A stretch of DNA of 63,889 bases from Acidobacteriaceae bacterium (GCA_030037545.1 JASHRF010000020.1:1-63889); one strand, 5' to 3'. Numbered from the stretch's first letter, positions 17,472 through 26,731 are shown. Notes: generated by a model not told the origin, from the letters alone. Numbers and translations: made by a program.

Positions 17472-18129
17472 TTACCAGAAGTAGGTGGCCTCCATCTTCG
17501 GAGTGCCCGGCTCACCATCGATAATCTGAGTGCTTAATACGACTTCCATATTTTTCTTGTTGCCAGCGGCGTGCGCCGCGCGCATCAACTGGGTTAGATG
17601 CGCGTTATCGCTCAGGAACTCCCCGGCCACGCGCGTGCCGCCCCGGCCGATTCTCGCGACCACTATCGTCAGGTTGCCGGTGTCGGGGTCAGTAAATCGT
17701 GCCAGGATTGCATAATCCCGGTAGTCGTTGGTAGCCATCTGAACGCTGCGATCGATCATCCACCGCGATTTGTCCGGCGCCTCGCTGTCTACAATCCACA
17801 GATGCTTCATGTCGGTGTCGTTTGCAAAGTGATAGCGCAGCGGATTGGTCAGGCGCAGCGTCCATGCGTTGTCGAAAGCGCCCACGAAGACCGTCGGGCC
17901 GCGCCGCAGGTCGTCGAGGCTCGTAGCTCCCTCGCCCTTCAGCGAGTACTGCTTGCCGCTTGACTGCAGAATGCCCGCCGACCACCACCTCAACGCTTTC
18001 CGGCATGGTGACCGATCCGTCGGGGGCGGTCGTGCCCGAGGCCAACCAGCAATGAAAACGGCGTGAGCGCCCGTTTTCAATGCGTGAAAATGCGGTTCGT
18101 GAGGGCGAACGGGTGACGAGTGTAAACAT
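17472..18129 (-). pseudogene. Remnant of an Acidobacteria-type regulatory/periplasmic protein
   Basis: The last 150 codons (frame ending at 17472) read as a good protein: TVFVGAFDNAWTLRLTNPLR, then NDYRDYAILARFTDPDTGN, then GTRVAGEFLSDNAHLTQLM and IIDGEPGTPKMEATYFW. This pattern is that of the C-terminal domain of large Acidobacteriota proteins, some with N-terminal winged-helix domains. Upstream, the matching sequence is in another frame (SVTMPESVEVVVGG) and joins at about 17980 with loss of sequence and frame. The N-terminal part is missing. I treat it as decayed. Confidence 0.6.
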
Positions 18130-18138
18130 CTCGCTCGA

Positions 18139-20655
18139 CTAGCTGATCATTCTGCGTTGATCGGCCATGCGCCGCTCGCGTTCGTTGGCGAATCGCTCCA
18201 CGCCTGCGAGAATCGAGCCAGGATCGAGATGGGCTTCCGCGATCACTTCCGGTTCGAGTCCGCCGCTTCTCCAGGAATTGTCGAAATCGGAGGTAAGCGA
18301 ATAATCATCCGTCAAGGGGCCGAGGTTGCGGAGCGGCCACATGCGCCGTGTGCCCGTTGACACTACCATGGCATTGTAGCGAGCCTCGCGGGGCAACACG
18401 GAATCGCGATACGCCTGCGGCTGGCGATCAAACAACTCCTCGCTGACGACCGCGATTACCTTCACGTTCACACCGGCTGCTTCGAGTTTAGGCAGCACCT
18501 TCACGAGATTCACCGTGGAACTCGATCCCTGTGCGAGGACGTAGCCGTGGCGCGGCGCCTTGCCGGGCGCGAAATCGCGAATCACGTACAGGCCTTTTGC
18601 AGCAGCCCGCGGATCGGAGTCGGCGAAATGGCTGCGGTCCGCGACCGCGAAATCGGGACGCGCCACTTCCAACGTGATGATGCCCACGCGCGGATCGCGC
18701 GCCGCGATTTCCGCGGCCGCGAAATAGCCGGGTGCAACATCGTTGTAATCCCAAAAGTTCAAATTGATGATCTGACCACGCGGGAACAGCTTCCACACTT
18801 GCGGCGCGAAGATGCCGAAATGCGTGCGCGCGTCGGCCGCGGTCTCAGGACCGGAATGTGCAGTGAGAATGTGCAGCACGCCCATCCGGAATTTGCTGTC
18901 CTGGTTTTGTTGACTCCAGACGCGTGCCGGAGTGTACATCAGCGGAGTGAACGCTCCGTAGGTGCCGCTCAAAGCCCAAACGCCGGCGAATTTGCCGGGA
19001 TCGACGGAAGCACTTTGACTCACCAGGCCGATGGCGGTGCTGACATTGCCCGCTTCCTGAATGGGCGCTTTCAAGCGCGTGCCCAGCGGATTGTCGACGG
19101 GGCTGTAGTGCCCCCAACAGCTGCCGTGCTCCACGTTGATCGACTCCGAAAGGTCGGCGGCCACGGTGAAGAATCGCCCTTCCGTGACATAATTCATCCA
19201 CTTGATGATTTCGGAAATCGCGCGCCGCGCTCCGGCCGTCTCACCCGGTTTCTTGAACAGCGCAATGCTAACTTGCCTCTCCGCGCCTGAAATCGAGTTG
19301 TAAATCGAGACCTTCTGCGGGTCCTCAGGCAGCGCCGCGACGCGCAGGCGATCGTCAAGGAATGGATTGCTCGAGGCTGAGATGCGCAACTTTACGTCGT
19401 CGCGCACGGTGTCGCCGATTTCCACGAGGCGATCGGCGAGGCGATCGCCCAATCCGTTGCGGTCGAGCAGCGACATCACAACGTCGATGTTGGTCTTGAA
19501 CTGGATCAATCGCTCGCGATTGTTGTTGACAGGGCCGTTGCGAATTCCTTCGAACTCCACGCCGTAATACTTCTCGAACGTCCGCGCCAGCGCGACAAAA
19601 TACTCCGAGTTCATCTTCAGCGCATAGGGATGGCTTGGGTAACTTACCAATTGATCGCCGAAGCCGGGGATTTTTCCGTCGACAGCCGCGGGCCAGTAGC
19701 CCTTGATCGTTTTGCCGATGGCGACGATGGGACGGCGGTCGTGCGGGTCCGCTTCGTCCATGGCTTTCAGCGCCGCGGCCACTTGGCCGTAGTCGTTACC
19801 GTTCGATAGTGTGAAGACGTTCCATCCGTAGGACGTCCATTGATTCACAAGGTCGTAGCCGTCGAACTGCGCTGCAATCACGCCGCCCAACAGGCGATCG
19901 TCGATGCCCGCGTTGTTGTCGGAGACCATCACGCGCAAACGCTTTCCCACCTGCAGCGCCAGCGCCTGCGTTTTCATCTCCTGCGCGTGACCTTCCGTAA
20001 GCGCGAATTCACCTTCCAGCGCGATCACTTTGGGCGACTCCGGCGCGCCCGTCACATCCCAGAACGCCGCCTTGCCCGCAGCCGTCGCGATGCCGACGCC
20101 CGAGGGTCCACCGTTCACGTCGTTGGTGCAATCGGTGCTTTCAGAGTGCCCCGAGAGCGCGCGAATTCCGCGGCCCTTGGCTTGCACGAAAAGCGGGTGG
20201 TCTTCCAAATCCGTTTCCTGCAGCAAGGTCTTCAGCGCGCCCGCGCCACGCCGGAACCCCAGCGCGTCAATCGGCAGTATCGCGACGTGTGGGTCGACGC
20301 GATAACGCGGATCGCCAGTCTGCCGATACTTGCGATCGAGCGCCTGGCCCATGATCATCCACAGCGCATAGCAGGTGGGGATCGAGTGTCCCGCCGCGAG
20401 CATAAATTTATCGGAGTAAGGATGCTTGGGGCGGCGGTAATCGAAACGGAGTCCGCCATTTTCCGGACCGACCAGATGCGCCGCAACGTTGTACGGAGTG
20501 TATGCGAGCGGTCCACCGAAATGTCCAGTCTGCGCGTAATTTCCGAGCAGCACCAGGGTCATGCAGGTCATGTATCCGATGTCGTCCAGCAACGGATCGT
20601 ACTCCAGAGGCTGCTCCAGGGTCGGAGAAGGAGCTACCTGAATGCTCGATATCAT
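18139..20655 (-). CDS. Transketolase-family thiamine diphosphate enzyme
   Basis: About 838 residues, cytoplasmic. An N-terminal ThDP domain carries GNYAQTGHFGGPLAY, AAGHSIPTCYALWMIMGQ, LSGHSESTDCTNDVNGGPSG, and ALEGEFALTEGHAQE followed by DNNAGIDD (the usual GDGE...N motif appears as EGE...NN). A pyrimidine domain (AADLSESINVEHGSCWGHYS) and a C-terminal domain (YVLAQGSSSTVNLVK) follow. It is much longer than ordinary transketolases (about 660) and nearer in length to homodimeric pyruvate dehydrogenase E1, so the exact substrate is open. Start at 20655 (MISSIQVAPSP) chosen by homology-like onset; no good ribosome site nearby. Confidence 0.82.
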   Translation of the reverse strand: MISSIQVAPSPTLEQPLEYDPLLDDIGYMTCMTLVLLGNYAQTGHFGGPLAYTPYNVAAHLVGPENGGLRFDYRRPKHPYSDKFMLAAGHSIPTCYALWMIMGQALDRKYRQTGDPRYRVDPHVAILPIDALGFRRGAGALKTLLQETDLEDHPLFVQAKGRGIRALSGHSESTDCTNDVNGGPSGVGIATAAGKAAFWDVTGAPESPKVIALEGEFALTEGHAQEMKTQALALQVGKRLRVMVSDNNAGIDDRLLGGVIAAQFDGYDLVNQWTSYGWNVFTLSNGNDYGQVAAALKAMDEADPHDRRPIVAIGKTIKGYWPAAVDGKIPGFGDQLVSYPSHPYALKMNSEYFVALARTFEKYYGVEFEGIRNGPVNNNRERLIQFKTNIDVVMSLLDRNGLGDRLADRLVEIGDTVRDDVKLRISASSNPFLDDRLRVAALPEDPQKVSIYNSISGAERQVSIALFKKPGETAGARRAISEIIKWMNYVTEGRFFTVAADLSESINVEHGSCWGHYSPVDNPLGTRLKAPIQEAGNVSTAIGLVSQSASVDPGKFAGVWALSGTYGAFTPLMYTPARVWSQQNQDSKFRMGVLHILTAHSGPETAADARTHFGIFAPQVWKLFPRGQIINLNFWDYNDVAPGYFAAAEIAARDPRVGIITLEVARPDFAVADRSHFADSDPRAAAKGLYVIRDFAPGKAPRHGYVLAQGSSSTVNLVKVLPKLEAAGVNVKVIAVVSEELFDRQPQAYRDSVLPREARYNAMVVSTGTRRMWPLRNLGPLTDDYSLTSDFDNSWRSGGLEPEVIAEAHLDPGSILAGVERFANERERRMADQRRMIS

Positions 20656-20921
20656 AGACGGTCTCAACCGGAATCTCCTTTTTGAGCTCGAAAGGAACCA
20701 TTGTATGGCTCTCTCCCCTATTCCTGTCACCTGGAAATCATTTCTTGATCCCAGCGCCCCAGCCGGTCTTGTGGTTCGCGCTGATATCACCAGCTTTCGC
20801 CGGGGCTGGATCCGATTGCTGCTTCAGGCCGGAGACCAGGTTCCTGCGGCGCCGATGCATCGCCCAAATTGCCCCGGTGGCTCCCGGCATGAGACGGAAA
20901 GGCAGCCACGGCACTGGAGTG

Positions 20922-21413
20922 ATTTGCCGCTTCTCAGAATCCTTTGTGGCTGCGCGAGAAAGGTGCTTTCTGGTTGAGCGCCGGGCGCGGTCACGATGGG
21001 CTGCTGGCTCTGGAGAAGCTGGCGACGGATCACGATCCGGAATTCCGCGCGAAATTGGCCTTCGATCTATCCATCGGCCATGAGCCGGCCGCGATCGGCG
21101 ATCTGATCCGCATGGCGAAATCGGATCTTGACACGCACGTGCGCGAGCAGGCGATCCTCTGGCTGGCGCAGCAGGCGGGAAACAAGGCTATTGCGACGCT
21201 GAAGGATGCGGTGGAAAACGATCTTGACTTGGCAGTGAAGAAGAAGGCGGGTTTTGCCATAAGCCAGTTGCCGAAGGACGAGGCGGTTCCGGAGTTACTG
21301 CATGTCGCGCAGACGAATTCCGATGCTGCGGTTCGCAAGGAGGCCATCTTCTGGCTGGGGCAGTCGCGCGACCCGCGGCGCCCGCGTATTTCGAACAGAT
21401 CCTCGAAAAGTGA
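20922..21413 (+). pseudogene. C-terminal fragment of a HEAT-repeat protein, frameshifted
   Basis: From the TTG at 20944 the frame reads as HEAT repeats: LREKGAFWLSAGRGHDGLLA, VREQAILWLAQQAGNKAIAT, VKKKAGFAISQLPKDEAVPE and VRKEAIFWLGQSRDP, the pattern of large Acidobacteriota HEAT-repeat proteins. After RDPR one base is missing; with one extra G near 21377 the frame would continue as APAYFEQILEK and stop at 21413, as expected for the family. The bulk of the protein upstream is absent, with a stop just before. Bases 20704-20920 show nothing I recognise. Confidence 0.6.
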
Positions 21414-21490
21414 GAGAGGCGATTCTTCGCGTCCGTCTTCCCATTCAGCCTGCTGCCTGAATTGCGCTCAGCACGACGAATTGAATGGCT

Positions 21491-23122
21491 CTATTCGACC
21501 GGAGCTCTCTCCCTGGAGCGATAGCGAGGTTTTTTCATCAGATAGCCAATCGGGATGAGGCAGACGGTGAGGATCACGAGGGCGTGGATGGTGTCGATGT
21601 ATGCGAGGGTATTGGCCTGCTGCACCATCATGTCGTAGATGCGAGCCATGGCGCCGCTCGCGGCTCCAGCAGAGGAGTAGCCGCCCTGGCGTTGCAACAT
21701 GCCGTCGAGTCCGCGATCGAGTATGCGGTAATTGGCTGCACCGCGATAGACGCGTGCGGCCAGGTAATTCTGGTGCACCTGCGCGCGGCGAACGATCATG
21801 GTGCTGATGAAGGAGATTCCCAGGCTGCCGCCGATGTTGCGGGCCAGCGCGGTGAGCCCGGAGACCTCGTTGTTTTTCTCCTGCGGGACGCCGACATAAG
21901 ACATGACGCTGATGGGTACGAAGAGAAACGGCATGCCCAGCACCATGATGACGCGCCAACTGGCGGCGTCCCAGAAACTGATGCTCAAGTCAAGGCTGGA
22001 GATACGCCAGATGCCGAAGCTGACCCACGCGAATCCGAAGCAGATCATGGCCCGTGGATCGACCTTTTGCCCAATGAAACCCACGATCGGCAGAAGAATG
22101 ATCAGCACCAGGCCGCCGATCGAGAGCACCATTCCGGCCTGCATCGCGGTGTAGCCCAGGATCTCCTGTAGGAACTGCGGAATCAACACCGTTGTGGCGT
22201 AAAGCGCGGCCCCGATAACGAGCATGACAAGCTGCGTCATGCTGAAGTTGCGGCTGCGATAGAGCGAGAGGTCGATGATGGGGTGCTGAGTGGAAACCTC
22301 ACGCCATAGAAAAGCGATGAAGCCGATGCCCGCGAGGAAGGCGCAGGTGACGATGATGTGCGAGCCGAACCAGTCTTTCTCCTGCCCCTTGTCGAGCATG
22401 ATCTGGAGAGCGCCGATGGTGACGGCCAGCAGCCCCAGACCGATGCCGTCGACGCTGCCCAGTTTCTCGCGCACGCGCTTCAGGTAAGGCGGGTCCTCCA
22501 CGATCCGGCTGGTAAGAAAGATGGACAGAATGCCTACCGGGATATTGAGGAAGAAGATCCAGCGCCACGTATAGTTGTCGGTGATCCAGCCCCCGATGGT
22601 GGGTCCGATGGCCGGCGCCACCACTACTGCCATCCCGTAGATGGCGAAGGCGACGCTGCGTTTTTCGGGCGCAAAGGTATCGGCGAGGATGGCGCGCTCG
22701 CTGGGCTGCAAGCCCCCACCGGCCGCGCCCTGAAAGATGCGGAAGATGATGAGCAAAGCAAGAGAGTTGGCGAGGCCGCAACAAAAAGAAAAGATGGTGA
22801 AGCCGGCGACACAGCTCATGTAGAAGCGCTTGCGGCCCATGCGGTTGGCGATCCAGCCGCTGATGGGGAGAATGATGGCATTGGAAACAAGATACGAGGT
22901 GAGAATCCAGGTGGCTTCTTCGTAACTGGCGCCCAGTGACCCGGCGATGTGTGGCAGGGCCACGTTGGCAATGGAGGAATCCAGCGCTTCCATGAAGGTG
23001 GCGAGTGTGACGGTGAAGGCGATGACCCACGGATTGAACCGCGGCTTCCACTTCTCATCGAAATGAAACTCGCTGTCGGCGTCCCTGGGTTTCGCAGAGG
23101 AGGCCCCGGTCGACTGCGCCAT
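21491..23122 (-). CDS. MFS multidrug efflux transporter, DHA2 (EmrB/QacA) family
   Basis: About 543 residues with some 14 hydrophobic segments. Signature stretches: TFMEALDSSIANVALPHIAG in helix 1, WILTSYLVSNAIILPISGW, NRMGRKRFY between helices 2 and 3, and motif C in helix 5 (VVVAPAIGPTIGGWI). These proton-driven pumps export drugs or other amphipathic compounds, usually with an EmrA-type partner, which is not present here. ATG at 23122 is six bases after AGGAG. An upstream extension to 23278 lacks family similarity. Confidence 0.94.
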   Translation of the reverse strand: MAQSTGASSAKPRDADSEFHFDEKWKPRFNPWVIAFTVTLATFMEALDSSIANVALPHIAGSLGASYEEATWILTSYLVSNAIILPISGWIANRMGRKRFYMSCVAGFTIFSFCCGLANSLALLIIFRIFQGAAGGGLQPSERAILADTFAPEKRSVAFAIYGMAVVVAPAIGPTIGGWITDNYTWRWIFFLNIPVGILSIFLTSRIVEDPPYLKRVREKLGSVDGIGLGLLAVTIGALQIMLDKGQEKDWFGSHIIVTCAFLAGIGFIAFLWREVSTQHPIIDLSLYRSRNFSMTQLVMLVIGAALYATTVLIPQFLQEILGYTAMQAGMVLSIGGLVLIILLPIVGFIGQKVDPRAMICFGFAWVSFGIWRISSLDLSISFWDAASWRVIMVLGMPFLFVPISVMSYVGVPQEKNNEVSGLTALARNIGGSLGISFISTMIVRRAQVHQNYLAARVYRGAANYRILDRGLDGMLQRQGGYSSAGAASGAMARIYDMMVQQANTLAYIDTIHALVILTVCLIPIGYLMKKPRYRSRERAPVE

Positions 23123-23274
23123 GCCCGCTCCTAATGGAATTTTTTTGCGATGGACTCTGCGCTCAGGGCGAACAGCAATGGATACTGTCAAACTGAGTTG
23201 TCTATTTTTTGTGCCGGGGAAGAATTCGGCGGACCACAGAGAATCCGGCGCGTCCTGCTGACAGGATAAAACAA

Positions 23275-23548
23275 GCATCGAGCTGCAGAAAGGGCATGAT
23301 GAGATGGCGCGTGCGGCCCTGGAACGGGCGTTGAGCCACGACGATCTGGAAGCCGGTTTTGCCCGGCAGGCTGAGGACTAGAAGCACGAAGCCGACAACC
23401 TGCGCCAGGCATATCGCAAGCTCGAACAAAAGCTCAACTCAATGAGACGCGAGCCAATCGCGAGATGCTGATCGCCGAGCCCCGGCGCGCGAAGGTGGTT
23501 GGGCGGGCTGCCAAGGCCCGGCAGGTGGATCCGGACGCGCTGGCATAA
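23275..23548 (+). pseudogene. PspA/IM30-like remnant
   Basis: Reading from 23283: LQKGHDEMARAALERALSHD, then ARQAED, an in-frame TAG at 23379, then KHEADNLRQAYRKLEQKLN; after about 23445 the frame shifts and continues as ETRANREMLIAEPRRAKVVG. This coiled-coil pattern is that of phage-shock protein A/IM30 membrane-stress proteins (about 220 residues). The first part is missing and there is a stop and a frameshift, so it cannot work. Its end abuts a truncated copy of the 124-bp repeat. Confidence 0.65.
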
Positions 23549-23621
23549 CCCTGTTTTGAAAGGGCACGGCTTCAGCCGTGCCGTGAGTGGTCTCAGATCA
23601 ATGCGGCTTTAGCCGCTGAGG
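23543..23621. mobile_element. Truncated copy of the 124-bp palindromic repeat
   Basis: CATAACCCTGTTTTGAAAGGGCACGGCTTCAGCCGTGCC matches the left part of the full copy at 27050-27173 but lacks the first 12 bases (TAGAAGCTGTTT). The right part diverges after the central hairpin (GCGGCTTTAGCCGC). Confidence 0.65.
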
Positions 23622-23780
23622 AATGGTTTTTCTTGAATTTTTGACTTTCGCCCAGGCTGTTAGCCATCACGGTGAGCAGATCGACGATTCACCGTTTATC
23701 GGCCACCGATCGCCGTTCACGGCCTCTTTCTCCCTGTTCGCTGCACTCCATTGCCGCGAGGCCCCGCCCCAATTACCATA

Positions 23781-23931
23781 GGTGCATACACCAACAGGCC
23801 TTGGCCTGCCGGGTGAAGGTGGGTCCGAATCTTTCAAGCCCTTGCGGCACTGCTACGGGGCCTCGCCGTGCGATGGCACCGGCCCGTCCGCATCCCGCCG
23901 AATTTCCCTTACTCAAGGGAGGAGTGACACG
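23781..23931 (+). promoter_or_regulatory. Hairpin-rich metK leader masking the ribosome binding site
   Basis: Three local hairpins: GGTG-CATA-CACC (23781-23792), CAGGCC-TT-GGCCTG (23795-23808), and TCCCTT-ACTC-AAGGGA (23905-23920). The last pairs with the ribosome binding site AAGGGAGGAG (23915-23924) of metK. A leader of this layout suits translational control, possibly a SAM-sensing element, but I cannot match it to a known SAM riboswitch class. Confidence 0.4.
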
Positions 23932-25095
23932 TTGAGCGACCGTTTTCTTTTCACCTCTGAATCCGTGACCGAAGGCCATCCCGACAAGATGGCCGACCAG
24001 GTCTCCGACGCTATTCTCGATGCCTGTCTGGAGCAGGACCCTTACAGCCGCGTGGCGGCCGAGACTCTCACGTCCACCGGCCTGGTGGTGATCGCCGGCG
24101 AAATCACCACCAAGGCCTACGTGGATTTCCAGACCCTTGTGCGCGGCGTGGTCGCCTCCATCGGCTACGACAACGCCCTCTACGGCTTCGACTCCAACAC
24201 CTGCGCCGTCATCTCCAGCATTAGCAAGCAGTCAGGCGATATCGCGCAGGGCGTAGACACCGGCGGCGCCGGCGACCAGGGCATGATGTTCGGCTACGCT
24301 TCCAACGACACTCCCGAGCTGATGCCCGCTCCCATCTCCCTGGCCCACAAGCTCTGCCGCCAGCTCACTCACGTTCGCAAAAACGGCAAGCTGCCTTACC
24401 TGCGCCCCGATGGCAAGAGCCTGGTCACGGTCGAGTACGACGAGAACGACAAGCCCGCCCGCATCGACGCGGTCGTAATCTCCAGCCAGCACTCAGAGTC
24501 CGTCACCAACGAGGAGCTCCACGCCGACATCCTCAAGCACGTCATCCAGGCCGTGCTGCCGGCCAAGTGGCTCGATGAGCACACTACGTACCACATCAAT
24601 CCCACCGGCCGTTTCGTCATCGGCGGACCCATGGGCGACACCGGCCTCACCGGCCGCAAAATCATCGTCGATTCCTACGGCGGCATGGGCCGTCATGGCG
24701 GCGGCGCTTTTTCCGGAAAGGATCCGACCAAGGTCGATCGCTCCGGCGCCTACATGGCGCGCTATATCGCCAAGAACATTGTGGCTGCCGGATTGGCGGA
24801 AAAAGCCGAGATCCAGCTCGCCTACGCCATCGGCGTCGCCGAGCCCGTGTCGGTTCTGGTGGAAACCTTCGGCACCGGCAAGCTGAGCGAATCCCGCCTC
24901 ACCGAGCTGATCCGGAAGAATTTCTCGCTCACCCCCAAGGGAATTATCGAGAGCCTCAACCTGCGCCGGCCCATCTACCAACTCACGGCTGCCTATGGCC
25001 ACTTCGGCCGCACCGAGCCGGAGTTTACCTGGGAAGCCACCGACAAAGCCGCCAAGCTCGCCGAGCAGGCTGCCATCACCGTAGCGGCCAAGTAA
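23932..25095 (+). CDS. metK: S-adenosylmethionine synthetase
   Basis: 387 residues, makes SAM from ATP and methionine. Seen: [21 protein letters not shown] (ATP and Mg site), [10 protein letters not shown], the [20 protein letters not shown] loop, [20 protein letters not shown], and the C-terminal TAAYGHFGR. The start is TTG at 23932, seven bases after GGAG of a very strong AAGGGAGGAG site; it gives the usual [12 protein letters not shown]-terminus. The frame extends upstream without similarity. A terminator follows at 25123-25153. Confidence 0.97.
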   Translation: MSDRFLFTSESVTEGHPDKMADQVSDAILDACLEQDPYSRVAAETLTSTGLVVIAGEITTKAYVDFQTLVRGVVASIGYDNALYGFDSNTCAVISSISKQSGDIAQGVDTGGAGDQGMMFGYASNDTPELMPAPISLAHKLCRQLTHVRKNGKLPYLRPDGKSLVTVEYDENDKPARIDAVVISSQHSESVTNEELHADILKHVIQAVLPAKWLDEHTTYHINPTGRFVIGGPMGDTGLTGRKIIVDSYGGMGRHGGGAFSGKDPTKVDRSGAYMARYIAKNIVAAGLAEKAEIQLAYAIGVAEPVSVLVETFGTGKLSESRLTELIRKNFSLTPKGIIESLNLRRPIYQLTAAYGHFGRTEPEFTWEATDKAAKLAEQAAITVAAK

Positions 25096-25122
25096 GATTC
25101 TCCGGTTGGCAATTCACTTCAG

Positions 25123-25153
25123 GGCAGCGCATTTTGCGCTGCCTTTCCCTTTT
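25123..25153 (+). terminator. Intrinsic terminator after metK
   Basis: GGCAGCGCA, loop TTT, TGCGCTGCC, then TTTCCCTTTT: a nine-base perfect stem with a broken T tract, 28 bases after the metK stop. Confidence 0.8.
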
Positions 25154-25232
25154 CCCCGCGCCGCTTGCCAATCCTTCCGCGAAAACCCGAGGACCATCCA
25201 ATTCCGCAAACTCGAAACGATTGGAGTCGCAC

Positions 25233-25907
25233 GTGAAAGTCTGGACAGCGTTTCTGCTTGCATTCACCGCCCTGCTCCCGATCATTAATCCGCTGGGCTC
25301 TGCGTTTGTGTTTCTTGGCCTGGTTGGAAACGCTCCGGGCGCTCTCTATCGATCTTTGGCGCGCCGCGTCGCCGTGAACAATATCCTGTTCCTGGCTGCG
25401 TTTGAGTTGCTCGGTTCGACAATCCTCAATTTTTTCGGTATTTCTCTCCCGATTGTCGAAGTGGCCGGTGGCGGCGTGGTCGCGGCCATAGCCTGGCGCG
25501 TCCTGAACGAGGATGACTCCAGCGCAAGCTCACCCTGCAAGCAGGAAGAATCTTCCGATCCAGCCGACGCAAGGCTTCACGGTCTCAAGGAGAAACTGTT
25601 CTATCCATTTACATTTCCCCTCACCTCCGGTCCCGGAACGTTGGTGACGATGTTTACTCTCAGCGCCCACATGTCGAGCCGCAAGCTGAGCGCAAATCTG
25701 CTCGGTCATGCCGGAATTTTTGCAGCCGTGGTCGCTGTAAGCATCGTGGTCTATTTCTGCTATGCCTACGCGCCAGCCATCACGGCCAAAGTATCGCCGT
25801 CGACGGCCCACGGCATCCTCCGCGTCATTGCCTTCATCATGCTCTGCATCGGAGTCCAGATCGCCTGGAATGGCTTGTCGTCCCTGCTGAACTCGTTAAA
25901 GGCGTAA
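25233..25907 (+). CDS. MarC family integral membrane protein
   Basis: About 224 residues with six hydrophobic segments. The MarC signature FYPFTFPLTSGPGTLVT lies mid-protein, with LLPIINPLGSAFVFL at the start. The two halves resemble each other (INPLG / SGPGT), as in this family. Transport substrate unknown; early claims of a role in antibiotic resistance are not supported for E. coli MarC. GTG at 25233, six bases after GGAG, is the likely start. Confidence 0.9.
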   Translation: MKVWTAFLLAFTALLPIINPLGSAFVFLGLVGNAPGALYRSLARRVAVNNILFLAAFELLGSTILNFFGISLPIVEVAGGGVVAAIAWRVLNEDDSSASSPCKQEESSDPADARLHGLKEKLFYPFTFPLTSGPGTLVTMFTLSAHMSSRKLSANLLGHAGIFAAVVAVSIVVYFCYAYAPAITAKVSPSTAHGILRVIAFIMLCIGVQIAWNGLSSLLNSLKA

Positions 25908-25984
25908 GCCCCTCGAGTGCCCCATCAGAGCTGCTGCCGAGTCGATGTCGTAGAATGCTTCCGAACCTTGAATGGGAGATCTCG

Positions 25985-26731
25985 ATGCGCAGGATTTTGT
26001 CAGGCCTTCTTTTCCTTAGTACTTCTGCGGCCCTCATCGCGCAAGCCAATCCCAACTGGAGCTACCAGGGAAAGACCGGTCCCGTCTTCTGGAGCAAAAT
26101 CAGCCCTGACTATTCCGCCTGCTCCAAAGGTCAGGAGCAATCGCCCATCGACATTCGCCATGCCCGGCTCAACACGGCTCTTCAGCCCATCGAATTCCAC
26201 TACATCGCCGGTCCGGTCACGCTCGCCAGCACCGGCCGCACCATCCAGGTCCGCGTCGATCCCGGCAGCTATATCCTGGCCAACGGCGTCCGTTACGAGC
26301 TCCTCTACTACGAGTTCCACAATCCCAGCGAGCACACCGTCAAGAACAAGCTCTCTGACATGGAGCTGGACATGGTGCATCGCAGCACTGACGGCAAGCT
26401 GGCCATCCTCGCCGTCCGCATGACGCAGGACCAGGGTTTCCCCAATGCCACGCTGGCCACGCTTTGGGAGTACCTGCCCACGCGCCCGGGTAAGAGCGAG
26501 AGAATCACGGACATGGTGGATGCCGGCGGGCTGCTCCCGGCCGACCGTGGCTACTGGACTTACACCGGTTCCGAGCTTACGCCGCCCTGCACCGAAGGCG
26601 TGACATGGTACGTCTTCGAGCAGCCGTTGAGCATCAGCCGCAGCCAGTACAACGCTTTTGCCGCGCTTTACCAGCGCAACACCCGCCCCACCCAGGATCT
26701 GCACGGCCGCAAGATCGAAGCGGATGAATAG
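25985..26731 (+). CDS. Secreted alpha-carbonic-anhydrase-like protein with altered zinc site
   Basis: 248 residues with a signal peptide (ILSGLLFLSTSAALIAQ). Overall alpha-CA pattern is clear: GPVFWSKISPDYSACSKGQE, QSPIDIR, FHNPSEHTV, GGLLPADRGYWTYTGS, TPPCTEGVTWYVFEQPLSIS, and NTRPTQDLHGRKI. In alpha-CAs zinc is held by His94, His96 and His119 (human CA II numbering). Here YYEFH gives Glu110 for His94, keeps His112 for His96, and MELDMVH gives Asp129 for His119. Thr199 is replaced by Leu198 and the proton-shuttle His64 by Arg85, whereas Glu106 (Glu116 here) remains. CO2 hydration is therefore unlikely; a different metal or a binding role is possible. ATG at 25985 follows GGGAG. Confidence 0.9.
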   Translation: MRRILSGLLFLSTSAALIAQANPNWSYQGKTGPVFWSKISPDYSACSKGQEQSPIDIRHARLNTALQPIEFHYIAGPVTLASTGRTIQVRVDPGSYILANGVRYELLYYEFHNPSEHTVKNKLSDMELDMVHRSTDGKLAILAVRMTQDQGFPNATLATLWEYLPTRPGKSERITDMVDAGGLLPADRGYWTYTGSELTPPCTEGVTWYVFEQPLSISRSQYNAFAALYQRNTRPTQDLHGRKIEADE

